From Chrysoperla carnea (lineage: Eukaryota > Arthropoda > Insecta > Neuroptera > Chrysopidae): a DNA stretch of 64,000 nt. How positions within the stretch are numbered: position 1 is the stretch's first letter; each line of letters starts with the position of its first letter. The position numbers and the translations under genes are program-made. The DNA lies in NCBI RefSeq assembly GCF_905475395.1, contig NC_058339.1:19414001-19478000 (forward strand). Direction: 5' to 3'. The notes beneath the pieces are model-generated. The model saw nothing but the letters and a program-made list of their open reading frames with translations. It did no database searches and had not been told where the DNA came from. Below are positions 37,636-50,650 of the stretch, piece by piece.

Positions 37636-38898
37636 TTTTATCACTAATATAAGAACCGTTTCAAATATCTCCATACGAATGAAAATTTGAATGTCCCGGT
37701 AATATACTTTGTTTCGTTAACCACGATAAACACCAATAGATGTCAGGAAAGTCATATTTTGCAGTTTGTTTCAGTTTTTCCTGAAAACACTGATAAAACG
37801 AAATTTTCTAAGAATGAAACCTAGCTACATCGATTTTTCGCCTCAAAAACTTCTTGTATACCAAGTTTGAAGAAAATCGTTGGAGACGTTTCCGAGATTG
37901 CTGATTGAATCACACATTAAAACCAAGTTTAGTCTATTTTTAAGGAAAATACTGTTAAGAAAGTTTTAAAACTATTTATTTGCTCATTAATATAAAAAAG
38001 GACAATCAAATGAAATAATTGCTCATAAATTATTAGCATGAATAAATGAAATGTAATAATGCAATAAGTATCTACATAGTATTAACAATTATAAGAATTA
38101 ACTATCCCATAATATCGCAAATTTCCCCTAAATTCTTGGCAATTAAAATTGAGTATATGCGATATCATTTAAGAGGTAATCCCCACTCGTAGGCAGCCAG
38201 TGGAATGGAGAATCATAAAATTATATCCTTCTTTTTTAAATGTTTGGTAAGTATTGTTAGTCAATATAATTTATTACTAAATAAATTATAACATTTAATT
38301 AATACTTTTAATAAATTATTTTTTTTTTTCTTAACAAGTAGTTTATAACATTGAATCAAAATTGTTGTTAAAATTTATATTTCAAGGGCGATTTATGTAT
38401 GTTTTTGAACTAGTACCTAATGCGTATTTTTTACTTTTTAAAGGAACTTTGATGATTTATTAAGCTTTGATTAAATACATTTTTTCTTCCATTTTATCAT
38501 TAGGGAAAACTTAAATTGGTTATCTTCATTTACCATGTTTATCTCGCTAAAATCGATCGTTAGGGGTATAAGCTGGTAACTGTGGATTTTTGTGACTGAA
38601 AAATACTATACAAGTTGGATTAGCTAAGTTGTTCGAAAGTCGAGCGGATTATCCTCGAGTGAAATGTAATTATCATTGACTTTTACATGAATTAAAAAGT
38701 AATGATCAAATTAAAATATTCAACAAAATTGTCTTTATATTTTAAATCATAGTGACAAAACATAGTTCAGTTAAGTTTAATTAAGTAGAACAAATTTAAA
38801 ATTTATTAACATAATGAAGCAGAACAAATTAAATTATTTTAATGCTACAATTATTTTGTGAAATTTATCACATACAACACAAGTATTTCATATTTTTC

Positions 38899-38923
38899 AA
38901 AAAAAAAAAAAAAAAAAAAAAAA
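38899..38923. repeat. Poly-A tract (25 nt)
   Basis: Uninterrupted run of A in intergenic DNA. Confidence 0.9.
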
Positions 38924-40204
38924 TAGCACGTACCTATCTGACGAAATATTTGAAAAAATCAAAACGAATTAAATAATTACATATTTTATAAAATATAGGT
39001 TCTTAAAAAGTTTTTAAAACAATCCCTTCAGTGGATGAAAAGGAGTAAATAGTCAAAGAATCAGCATGGGTGTCATTTTGAAGATTTCTCGGGAAGTTCA
39101 TTTATGAAGCCGCGAACAAAAGCAAGTCTTAGTTTTTAAAGTTTTCACAAGGAGGCGCTAAGTTCTGTTCTGTACGGAGCCAATAGATATGTATTTCTCC
39201 AGGAAAAATAATATAGCTACGTAAGGCCCTTCAAAGTTTTCGATTTCTCCGATAGTCAAATATTTTCGGCACAAAGTAACTGGAAAATTTGAATTTTTGA
39301 CTCTTGTAAAAGGTGTCACAATACTTACAGGATAAAAAATGTAAATGTTTTAAAAAAATTAATTTAACAAAATTGGTAAATATTTCTTGCTCTTTAAAAT
39401 TAAAAAAAAATTTAATTAAAATTGACATTGATTTTTTTTAATATAGAAAAAATCTAAATATATTAATCAAACACTCCACTTTAAGTAAACAACTTAAATT
39501 GACAAAATTTTCAGTGTCATTTTCCATTGAATTCTATTATTGCGGCTGATGTTGGTGGACACAGTTTAAATATTTTAAGATCATAACAAATAAAAATTAA
39601 TACCATTTATTTATTTATATAAATAATTATTAATAAAATATATAAAATATAAACAACTTAAAAAGGATAAAATCTTGAAATTTATGTAGGTGTATAAAGA
39701 AATTTTTCTACAAGGACGTTAGACCTGTTTTTTTTTCTTTTTATAATTTTTTTTCTTTTTAATTGTATTTTTTCTTATGTAAATTTTTTAATTAAAGGTT
39801 TTAAAACAATATTAGTATATTAATTAGATAAAATTAGACAAAATAAAAATTGCGTAAATTAATTTTTATTAGCATATAGTTCTTAATGGATATTTTATTA
39901 GATGTAGGTATTTGAAAAATTTATTTAAATATTTTCAACTTTTCATTTTTATGAAACACGTTGCTTTTAATTTATTGGACAACAAGTAATTAACACTTGT
40001 ACCCTGTAATATTATTGTACAAAGGGTATTGTGTAAATCCTCGTATATTACAGGTAAATTGGGCAAATTTTTTTCAAAGTTTGATAAATCCCATATTGTT
40101 TTTCCTCAACTTAAATTCATTTTTGTTTTTTTTTAAAATAAAAAAATTTTTGCAAAATAAATCATGTAGATTAATTATTCAAATTTACAAAATTTGAAAA
40201 CACT

Positions 40205-40275
40205 CCGACAATTTTTTCCGGTACGGAACCCTAAACTCGTACTTGAAACATATATAAGACTACTCCGTCAGTTTA
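40205..40275 (-). repeat. Repeat family B fragment
   Basis: Reverse complement of the family B stretch TTTCAAGTACGAGTTTAGGG to GTTCCGTACCGGAAAAA, lying just left of the inverse family A copy. Confidence 0.55.
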
Positions 40276-40439
40276 ACGACTATATGTTTTATTATGCTAC
40301 CGCCCCAATTTCCAAAGTTTTCGTAAATAAAAATGTTGTAGGTTACCCTGAAATGAAGCCACTCACGAAGTTTCGTGAGTGTGTTAGTCACGAAGTCATA
40401 CCCCCCTCTGTACTGGAGACTAATAGCGTTTTATATAAG

Positions 40440-40985
40440 CATAGTATATTAAGTTTAGCCCCAAGTTTGAAACGCTTAAAAATATTGATGCTACGAAAAA
40501 AATTTTGGTATAGGTATTTATAAAACCACCTAATTAGTCCATTTTCGGTTGTCTGTTCGTCTGTTTGTTAACACGATAGCTCAACGAAAAATGATATAAA
40601 ATTGAAATTTTTGCTCAGGACAAGAAAGGTGAGATCGAGATGGGTAAATGAGCAACATAGGTCATAGGTACGTAAATGGGCAACATAGGTCAATTGGGTC
40701 TTGGATCCGTAGGCCCATCTTGTAAACCGTTAGAGATAGAGCAAAAGTTTAATTATAAAAATGTTCCTTATAAAAAAATAAACAACTTTTGATTGAAATA
40801 TTTTTTAGTAAACATCACTGTTTACCAGCGAGGGCGCAAATTATACAGTATTTATTATGCGCGAACATCAGTTTTGTATGTGTGACATGTAGGTATGTAT
40901 GTGTAACGTGACAGTGTAATCAACACAGTCTACACATGGTATTTCAACAATTTACTCAGTCAATTGTTTGTTTTCACTTGTTATA
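40440..40985 (-). repeat. Repeat family A, copy 2
   Basis: Reverse-complement copy of the repeat at 150-705, better preserved in places (AACAGACAACCGAAAATGGA) and with an internal duplication of the 'ATGACCTATGTTGC-CATTTAC' stretch near 40640-40690. It abuts a family B fragment on its left; the small open frame at 40194-40523 is made of repeat sequence, not a gene. Confidence 0.75.
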
Positions 40986-41211
40986 AATATTTTTTATAAA
41001 TGTAAAAATATGCAATTTTGAACAACATTTTTTTAAAGAAAAAATTACAATTATTAAAATTATATAATTTAATTTTGATGTAATTTTAAAATATTTGATT
41101 TAATAAAACCGCGAATAACGTCACCTAGAATATGAAATAATAGTTTACTCCTGTATGTTGGTTGATATTTGTCATAAACAAATTAAGCAACATTGCACCG
41201 TATTCAGTTAG

Positions 41212-41260
41212 TATTATTATTATTATTATGATTATTATTATTATTATCTATATTATTATG
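41212..41260. repeat. (TTA)n microsatellite
   Basis: About 14 imperfect TTA units, interrupted by GATT and CTAT. Confidence 0.85.
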
Positions 41261-42359
41261 ATCTGTATGAATTTGATGTGAAGTTTCACAATATTAGAAA
41301 GTTAAATAATTATTATTTTATTTTTAATTTGTAAATAAATATAAATTATATGTATACAGTATGCATAAACATTTTTAAGCAAAAAAACACGTGTATCCAG
41401 GACTCGACATTTTTGAAACCTATTAGAGCTAGGTTAATTTTGATCACAAATTTAGTAGGATTACATATTTGGTTTATCAAAATTGGATAAAATGTGGATG
41501 CGATAGGGCAAAATTAAATTTTTTTGGATTCTGATGAATTTTGCCTTTATTCTTATGTTAAATACTTGCCAACACTGTATGAAATAACTACATAATTTTG
41601 TTCTAAATTTGAAAATATTAAAAACTTAGTTCAAGTAAATCGTGCTTGTTCATTTGAAAGTTATGAAATTTTTTAACATACTATTATGATGTCTTTCAAA
41701 ACGGTTTATTTGAGATACGCCAACTTAAGAACGGTACTAATTATACAGCAAGTAAGTTTTTAAAATTTTAAATACCATTAAATGAATTTAGATCAAATAT
41801 TCAAATTCACAAACAAGTTTCAAAATGAATGATTAAATTGTTCATATTAGCAATTAATGGCGCGTGAAGGTTTTTTGGTTTAAAAATTAATGTCACTATG
41901 CTTACAGACGAGTGAAATTTTTGAAAATAATCTCAATATTTTTACATATAATTTATTATAATATTGAAGTTTCACTGTATTTACATTTTTATGCGTACAG
42001 AGAGTTTGGAAAATATTGCAGAATGGTAACATTACAAATTTAAAGTTAGGAGATGTTCATGTGAGTATTATTTCGTGAGGAATAGGATCTTTCCAATAGT
42101 GGTTACTATTTCCTTAGGATTTTTACAATATCAAGGAGTGCACTAAGATACTTTTGTAAATTAAGAAAGTATCTGCATATGAGATTTTTAGGATTTATAT
42201 ACATTTATCGAGTTATTTCAAACATTGGGATGATAAACTCACCGAAATGATTTCTTTGAAGAAACAAGCCGTGGGTAAGGTCTAGTGCGACTCTTGAGTT
42301 CCACACGAATAACTTCCAGCATAATAAATAGTTATAGTTAATTTGTTCTTTTCGAATCA

Positions 42360-42500
42360 AATTGCCGTTAATACGTTTTGGTCGACACCTCAACGAAATC
42401 GATATCATTTTTTGTTCGCGCGATATCGATGACGAAAAAATGACCACGTACTTACGTTCGTTCGTATACTCACACGTATACACTCGTACACTTCTTTTCC
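42360..42500 (-). promoter_or_regulatory. CpG-rich patch, candidate transcription start region
   Basis: Unusually many CpG dinucleotides for this window (GATATCGCGCGAACAAAA, GTATACGTGTGAGTATACG, AACGAACGTAAGTACGTGG on the minus strand), including a donor-like ACG|GTAAGT-type context (CGTAAGT). It could be a non-coding first exon of a minus-strand gene or a decayed repeat. The 92-codon minus frame over it shows no protein features I recognise. Confidence 0.25.
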
Positions 42501-43985
42501 AAATTGTTTTTAATGCCTTGTCCTAACCATGAAACGTAAAGAATTTAAAATTACCACTACAATTCTTTGTAAACTCTCCTTACTTGAAAGGTGTTTAACT
42601 TGGTTCAATGTTAGTATTTTGAAAATGATTGATATGAATGAATGGGCGGAATTGATACGATTAATAGATAATCAGTCGTTCACATGTAAATATCAAAAGT
42701 ATTTAATTTAAAATAAAAACTATACTTACTCTTAATGCTTAATTAATTATGCATACTTAAGTAGATTAGAATTTAGAAAAAATTAATATGTAATTATATA
42801 AAATTATTACATATTAATAAAATTTTATTATATATCTCAATCGTAATTGTAATTAAGTGAATTAAATTATAAATTTTGTAGGCACCGTGGATAAGTCATG
42901 GTAACACTTTATTGGATCACCCCGTAATGTAAAATATTCGATATTGAATGGCAGTTTACAAGCTACAAAAGTGTCTTTGGCGTAAAGGAAAAGGCTGAAG
43001 GTTTAATTGAATAAAATTAGTTTTGCAGGCGGATTATTCAAAAATGTGCCTAGTTTTGTCATAATACAAGAAAAAGTATTAATTTAAACTCTTGAGAAAG
43101 GAAAATTTTGTGTGTAACCACTTCAAGTGTCCTTTTCCACGACTTAGAGTCTTACTTTAAATGAAATATAATTATGCCTTACGTTAGTATAAGACAATGT
43201 ATTTTAAAAGAGGAGTAAGACTGGGTAGTTTCTCGAAAATTTTTGAAGGACTAAATCCTGAACAGTTTTGAAATGAACTCCGAAATGGTAATCCGGTAAT
43301 AGCACAAATGATAAGTCCTGGGTAATAAGGTTAATTCAGTAACTTGATAACGAGGTTTTAAAAATCTTTGTTCTTTCATTCCAGGAGTTCAAACGCTCCC
43401 AATTAACGTTACGATCCTAAAGGAAACGAATTTTTACCCCCCTCTATACATATTATATTCATATCAATAGAAATATTGTCGAATACAAACCCAAGAATGT
43501 AAGTTAAAACAAAATATTATTTACAAAGAAAAAAAAAGGTCAAACAAGGCCGCGGAAATATAACTATTTGATTTATTAAAATTATATTTATTTATTTTTA
43601 TAAATAAACTAGTATTTATAATACGTATACACGGTTGTATAAATACGTACTACGTTCTTAAACTGTTAGTTTAAAACAGTAGCTATCAAACAATGGCTTA
43701 AAGGTGTTTATTTTATTTAAACCGGTATCATATGAAAACATTATAAACTTAAAAAAGATTTTATCGCATTTATGCTAAATTTGATTAGAATCAGAATTCT
43801 TTGAAACTGTTATTATGTTCATTAGGTACTATTTTATCATTTAAATATTTCCATACAAAAATTATAGACTGTGAGTCCATTATGAATCGAAATTTTTGCG
43901 ATTCTGTTTACCTGCAATTTTATGATTGACAAAGTTTGCGAATTTACAATTTCAAAATGTTTCTGAACGTGGTTTGATAAAGCGA

Positions 43986-44103
43986 AAATCAGACAGCATA
44001 CCACGTATAAAACGCCGGTTCACGACCGATCACTGAGGCAGGAAAACATTTGACACAGTGAGTACTTGGATGAGAACCTTTTGAGATTATTGTGTGTTGT
44101 TGC
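43986..44103 (+). pseudogene. 5S rRNA pseudogene
   Basis: About 118 nt collinear with eukaryotic 5S rRNA: GCATACCACGT (5S: CCATACCACGT), ACGCCGGTTC-CGACCGATCACTGA (5S: CACCGGTTCTCGTCCGATCACCGA), AGTGAGTACTTGGATGAGA (5S: GTCAGTACTTGGATGGGTGA) and GTGTGTTGTTGC at the end. The middle (loop B/IE region) and the last stem are mutated, so it is not a functional gene. It could be a solitary relic or the head of a 5S-derived SINE. Confidence 0.75.
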
Positions 44104-47100
44104 ATTTTTAATATTTATAATAGTAAATCCTTACATATTTTATGTCTATAAAACTCGAAAACTAGTCGATAAATTGACTTGAAATTTGACAAGTCTTTGC
44201 AATTATACCCAAGACTTTTTATACATACTTTAGATTCCGAAGTATACTCACAGGAACGGATTTATTAACGAGCGCGATTATGTCTTAGATACTTTGGTTT
44301 ATTGGTTGGATCCCTTCTTAGTGAGTCATACTGTGCAGAAAGATAGTATTGACACCTCATGTATTCATAAAAAAAACCACCATTAAGAGGTACTGGCAAC
44401 TGTTTATACCATGTGCCCGATAAATTAAGCGCTCACCTTAGCCAAATGTAATCATTGAAACTTAAAAACAAAGGAACGATTGATACCTACCACTGTTTGA
44501 AAACTTTTTGTATTTCTAATAGTTGTACATAATTTAATCTTGATTTAAACATATTACGATAATATTTGTGTTTTAGAAGGAGAAAATTTTAAATTATTCA
44601 ATAATAATTATCATGACGTTTTGCAATTTAAATATTTCAAAAATAGATTTTTAATTTGCGTAATTATTGAAAAACATATAAATCATTTAATTAAACACCC
44701 CGGTTAGTCATTTAATTAATAACGCAATCGATAAATTATTCGTTAAATGAAAAAGGAAAACAAACGAAAGAAAAACGTGCACGTACCAATTTATTTAACC
44801 ATCCAATTTTGCTTTAAAATGTAAAGGTCAAATTGAGCTTATGCATGATGTTATCATTTAATTTCATTATGCTTTTTTAAATCATTTTGCGAGTGGTTTA
44901 AATTGTTTTAGAGGGTCAGGGAATTGTTCAAGTGGATAATGGATTTTTAGGACATGAATTATGAAATCTAAATTGAAATTCATTGGGTCTTTTCATTATT
45001 ACTGAATATTTTCCGATTACTCCTCGCTAGTTTCCAAAGACTGTAAGGTCAAATAATACAAAAAAATTATTCAAATCATGTTGCATGGTGCTTGGATGAA
45101 ATTGTACAAACAAATCCAATTCATGAAAACCGAGGATAAATAAACATTAAGATACTTTATTGGCAAGTATTTTATCTCTGAAATATGCCAAATTTAGTCT
45201 TTATCAAATAAATTGCGAAACATTACAGAAAAAAATTCCCAGAGATCTTTTTAAATATTTCCTGAGATCTCCATATAAAATACAATCGATATAAATTAAA
45301 AATGAATAGTATTGAATACTTAACACTTCAATGGACAAAGTGTGACAAAAAAATCTATCCTTTCATTTTCCACCTTAACTACTAACAATAATATATTCCT
45401 TGGCTTAGTACAGTGATGGAAGTGAATGTTGGTATGAAGGCAATGTTTCAATTCAATGAGATCTTAAATATGAAAACTTTATGATTCCCAGGAATTAAAA
45501 ATTTTCGCTAATATCGCCAAACATAAATTATAATAAAGGCGATAAGTTTCAAAAAGGTTATGTTTTGAAGTAATTTATGATTTGTATAAACGATGGCAAT
45601 AATTACGCTTTCACATAAAAACTTCCTAATGGATTTGAATGAAACTTTACAATAATATAACTCATATACCAGAGTAACACATGAGCTATAATTTATATTA
45701 AGCTAAAAATAAAGTAAAACTATTGAATTTTCCTGAGCAAATAAGATTTGTCCTTGATACTATATCATTTTGACTTGAAAAACGGAAAAAAAAATAACAA
45801 AAAGTATACTTTCATGTTTGTAATATTTACATAGTTTTTTGTAAATTTTAGTTTGGCAATAGCAAATTTTTTGCTTTGTATTTTATATTTAGAGAATTAT
45901 TAGTCAAATAAAATTTGCCGTTACATTCTGTACACTTGTATCTTGCGTTTAAAAAATCATATGTATAAATAAACAAAAACCGGCTTAAACTGGTAAATGA
46001 AACCACTCAAATAACTATTTAAGAGAGCTATAGAGTAGAGATAGTACCTGTACCTACAACATACCTACTATATGTATACTACATAATATAATGATACAAA
46101 TTATATCCTCTTTATTTAGAGTATTTTACTGATAGGGGAGATTGAAGTAAAATAGATCTCGGAACATGGCGCACATGCTATAAACTTTAAGCCCCCCCTC
46201 TGCTTCATTTTTTAACTTCAATACAAAGAAAAACCTAATTTGTTAGGATTTTTGTGCTTATTTTTTGCGGACACAAAAATAAATAGATCAGAAATGATAT
46301 CTTATATGCCATTTATAGCCAAATGCCTTCTGTTAGTCTAAACCTAGCTGTTGCAATAAAAAGATTAATAAAGAGAAGGGCAAAAACTTGAATATGGAAC
46401 AGCAACTGCAAAACTGCACCCCGAATATATTTTCTGGAGTCGAAGGCAAGGATTGAAAGGCACCGTTGAGACCAATTAAAATATTTGCTCAACTTGAACT
46501 CCAATTATTTATTACTCCTAGTTGGAAAAAAATATATTATTTATGGGTACACTCTGAAACAATTTTTATGTAGTTTATAGGAAAAAAATATGTGATGCCT
46601 TTGTTTCTGCATAAAAACTTCTAATATAATTAAGACCAACTTTTGTCTTAGAAACTCCGTTTTGCTGCGGTATCCCCTATTAAGAACAGTTATCAATCTA
46701 AGAAATATTTAATGTCAAGTGTTACTAGATAGCTGAGGGTTCAATTGAGTTTGTACAACCAAAGATCGTGGTTAATTTATCAATCTTTTTACGATAAGTT
46801 GGCGATCAGGAAGGAATGAATTAAGTATCAAACCATCATGCTTAGAAGTTTATTTTAAACGTTATCGTTAAACTTTCTTATGATTCTGAAAGTTTACTTG
46901 AGTAGGCTCTTATGATTTATTATTAAGTAAAGTTTAATGAATAAATAAATTAAAGTATGCTAAATTGAATATTTACGAATTTTACAGTTAACAATGCTTC
47001 TAAATCAACTGATTTACATGAAATTGTAATTAAAGAGGAACATAAATTCTATTTTTATTTAACAAACTACAGTTTATTAAAACAGAAAGTGTAGATTTTG

Positions 47101-49027
47101 AGGTAAAAAATTACGTAAAGAAGATGAAAATTTGGTTATATGTAGTTATTTGGTTATTTACAGAATGTATCATGGAATCTTTGGAAAATGGAAAATTTAG
47201 AAAGACAAACTTGAAGCTTCTAATTTCAAAATTGTCTGAGATATGTATCTTTTACGACAAATAATTTTTTTTAATGCCATTAACTCATTAGCTGTAATGT
47301 GCGAAATCCCAAATTTTACAGTTTTAACATACAATCAAAAAAGTATGATATCGAGCTATGGCTCAGTAAGTGAAGCATTTCGTGTTCAAAGAAGCTAGTA
47401 AAGATTTTTTTTATCTTCGTAAAAGCTCCGTGACTTGAAATATACTATCGACATTTACCACAGATAATTTTTATAATTTTTATAAACTATAGATCCACGA
47501 ACCTTTGCTAAATAATATTCAATTTTTCTAATATTAACGTTGAATGATTCAACTTGAGTTATCAACGAATCAAATGTAACATTCAATGAGTTATATATCG
47601 AAAACGATTAATTTTACAGAATATGCGAATAAGACGTTATGCCCGGTTATATAATAACATAAAAAAAATATTCCCAGCCAAATTTGATGCCACAAATCAA
47701 AAAAAAAAAACGAAAATATGCAGAATTACGTCAACTAGATGTATGAAACTTTAGTTAAAGCAAGTATTTTAATTTATTTGAGAAAAACTGATTTTTTTAT
47801 GTTAACCTTCCATTTTCCAAATTTTGTACACGGTACAGGGTCATTTAAATTATTATTTTACACCATATCAATTACCTTTAACCAAATTTTCATCTTTCTC
47901 AGATAATTTCTGAACTCAAGGCAAATATTTAACTCTATTGTACGTACTATATACTCTAAGCGTTTGCATAATAACTACATGTAAATAATCATGACAATCT
48001 CTCATCATTTAAATGCATAATAAAATGGCATCATAAAATATATTAATGTAATATTTATATTTCCAAACATTTCTGTATAATATTTATATGTTATCCAGTT
48101 ACTGGGTGCAACTTTTAAGGATGATTAATTGACTAAACTTAGTTTTAAATGAAAACTTATTTCCTCGACTTAGTGAAGTTTCTCTTCAGTTGTTTAAGGT
48201 TGATGTTTATTTTCAGTAAAGAAAAAATGATTCGCATATCATGTTTAAATAGAAAATTAACTTATTTAATATTTCAATCTGTATATTTATGTTTTGCCTT
48301 GAAAATTTTTACAATGATAAAATTAAAGTAAAATTATTGTATGTAAGTCAATGACCCCCATTCTTTTATTTATTCGCATAGATAAAGTAAAAATATACAG
48401 AGGGTTTATTCAAAGTTTAAATGAACCACAATAGGATTTTCTAATTTGGTTGGAGATATCAATGAACTTGTTTTGTGACTTTGTAAAAAGTCTTTTAACA
48501 TTAAAGTTAGCCACCGTGTCGTGTCGGTTCATTTTGTATTAAAATCTATACAATTTATTCTTTAAAATTGTGAAGTTCAATGTTTTTACATGAGTCAAAA
48601 GCGTGTTATTTTATACTATTGAGTTAATATAGAATCAAATAAGTGAGCTATTTCTTCTAAAGAAACGTAAAGTAACGTAGTAAAAAAATGAGATAGGTTA
48701 GTTTTTTTCTAGGCATCACAATTGGCTAGAAGCAATTCGCTCTCATAGCCATTGCAACCTTATCTAACCTAATCTAGCTATTATGTTAGTGACGAAAATC
48801 ATCAAATCAAGTTTACCGAATGCCAATATTATTTTTTTGAATCAGATAAAAATTTAAATTTAAAAATTAATTCAATAAGATATTTTATTTAAATATATAC
48901 TGTTATTTTTAAAGAAAAAGTTATTAATTTATATTTAAATTTTAATTAAATTAAAATAAAATTAATTTGACATAAAATACAGTTCTTTTAAGCACTATTT
49001 TCCTACAAATTCATAATAACATCTTTA

Positions 49028-49240
49028 ACCTCCGACCTAAAAAAAAAGGGTAGTTAAAAGTTATACGGTTATGTGTTTGTGTCTGTCTATCTGTATGTCT
49101 GTGGCATTATAGTACCTAAGCGAATGAACCGATTTTTATTTTTTTTATTTCGTTTGAAAGGTAATTTAATGGGGAGTGTTCTTAAATATGTTCCAAATGC
49201 AAGTTTAGAGTTCCGTACCCGAAAAATTTGTCGGGGTTTT
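49028..49240 (+). repeat. Repeat family B, short copy
   Basis: ACCTCCGACCTAAAAAAAAAG start, then GTGTCTGTCTATCTGTATG, GAATGAACCGATTTTTATT, TTTGAAAGGTAATTTAATGG and GAGTTCCGTACCCGAAAAA. The 98-codon open frame across it is repeat-derived. Confidence 0.7.
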
Positions 49241-50019
49241 TTTAAATTTTGTAAATTTCACTTGTTATCAAATGCTTTTTTAATACCTGCATGTGAAAAT
49301 GCATGTAAGTATTCAAAAATGAGTTTGTCAATCGGAATTATATACTTTAAAATGGATGAAGTCGCCTAATAGTTAATTAAAATAAAAAAAAATAAATTAT
49401 TTAATTGATTCGATAAAAGAAAAATTTAATTTGCACTATGATGTAACTTCAAGGTTTTCGCAGTAATTCACTATGAAGACAATTATCATCATGGGTAAAA
49501 TATTATATAATATTTTATTGTTATTTATTTATTATTTGTAAGTAGGTATAATTTATTGAAATAATATAGAAAGAGGTTGTGCGTTTATCGATTTTTCTGT
49601 GATAAAATTTGTTCCCCCAGAGTTTTTACCTTTCGAGACTTAAAACTCCTACTGTTACATTTCATTGTTGATAATGACACCCATTCAATATATATTTTTA
49701 TATTAAACAAGATCCTAATCTGTTTGAAATTTGCAAGTTGTTATTTTAATTAATCGCATCAATCCAAAAATATCTATTGAACATAACTTTCATTTAATTA
49801 TATAGGTAGCTTAAGGTACAAATAATTAATAATTGAGGTTACATCAAAATCAAATTTTATATCATTTATCATTTTCGTATGGTGATTATAAATATATAAA
49901 ATGAATTCATTACCTATGTAATATATTTATTTACAGGGTGTTATTTTAAATAGATACTGTTTTTCTCAATGATTTAGGCAAAAATTAATAATTTGAGTGT
50001 TCATCAGCATTTTTTATTA

Positions 50020-50650
50020 ACTTCCGAACTAAAAAAAGGGGTTTTATAAGTTTGACCGCTATGTGTGTGTATCTCTGTCTGTGACATCATAGCGCCTAAA
50101 CGGATGAACCGATTCTAATTTTTTTGGTTTCATTTGAAAGCTAATTTAACGGGGAGTGTTCTTAGCTATGTTTCAAGTGCTTAGGATTCCGAACGCGAAA
50201 AAACTAAAAAAATTTCAATGATCTTCAAAATCGATTCAGTTTGGAAAAGGCATGACATATAATTTTAACATATAAATAATTACTATGGAAATGAATGGTC
50301 AAATAAATATAGCTCAATTCATTTCGAAAAGTGAAATGGTAAAATAATTAGGTAATTCAAAACAATAATTCAAAAGAACAAAGTCAACTCAAATATTTCA
50401 ATTTCAATTAAAATATTTCCAAAAATTTGTCCCAAAAAGTGATAGCTCTTTAAGCATCCTTTTCATTTCATCTGATGTCCTTGACTATCACTTTGATATT
50501 GATTAAAGAAGGAGTTGAATAAGTTTAAATTGTTATCTGTGGGTCTGTGTGTTTCTAAGTGGTTCTAAGTGATCGAACAGACTTGATTGAGAACATTTTA
50601 TAGCTTTGTTTCCAAAAATCGGTTTACAAGGAATAATGGCGTTTATAACT
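50020..50650 (+). repeat. Repeat family B, long copy 2
   Basis: Same full-length structure as 13575-14240, including the 3' part with TTTGTCCCAAAAAGTGATAG and ATCGGTTTACAAGG. The two long copies are collinear over about 630 bp. All family B copies except the short piece at 40205-40275 lie on the + strand. Confidence 0.75.

Larger units (their letters stand above)
30240..42200. other. Gene-poor stretch, no coding exon supported
   Basis: Apart from the repeats, MITEs, microsatellites and the two small RNA-like relics listed separately, I see only AT-rich DNA. It could be intergenic or a very long intron or 5' region of a minus-strand gene; the sequence does not decide. Confidence 0.55.

Noticed and set aside
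40194..40523. 109-codon + strand open frame
   Set aside because: It is composed of reversed family B and family A repeat sequence.
42529..42711. 60-codon + strand frame next to the CpG patch
   Set aside because: No recognisable protein features and no splice continuation.
48395..48540. Start resembling the palindromic family (ATACAGAGGGTTTATTC)
   Set aside because: No matching inverted end found.
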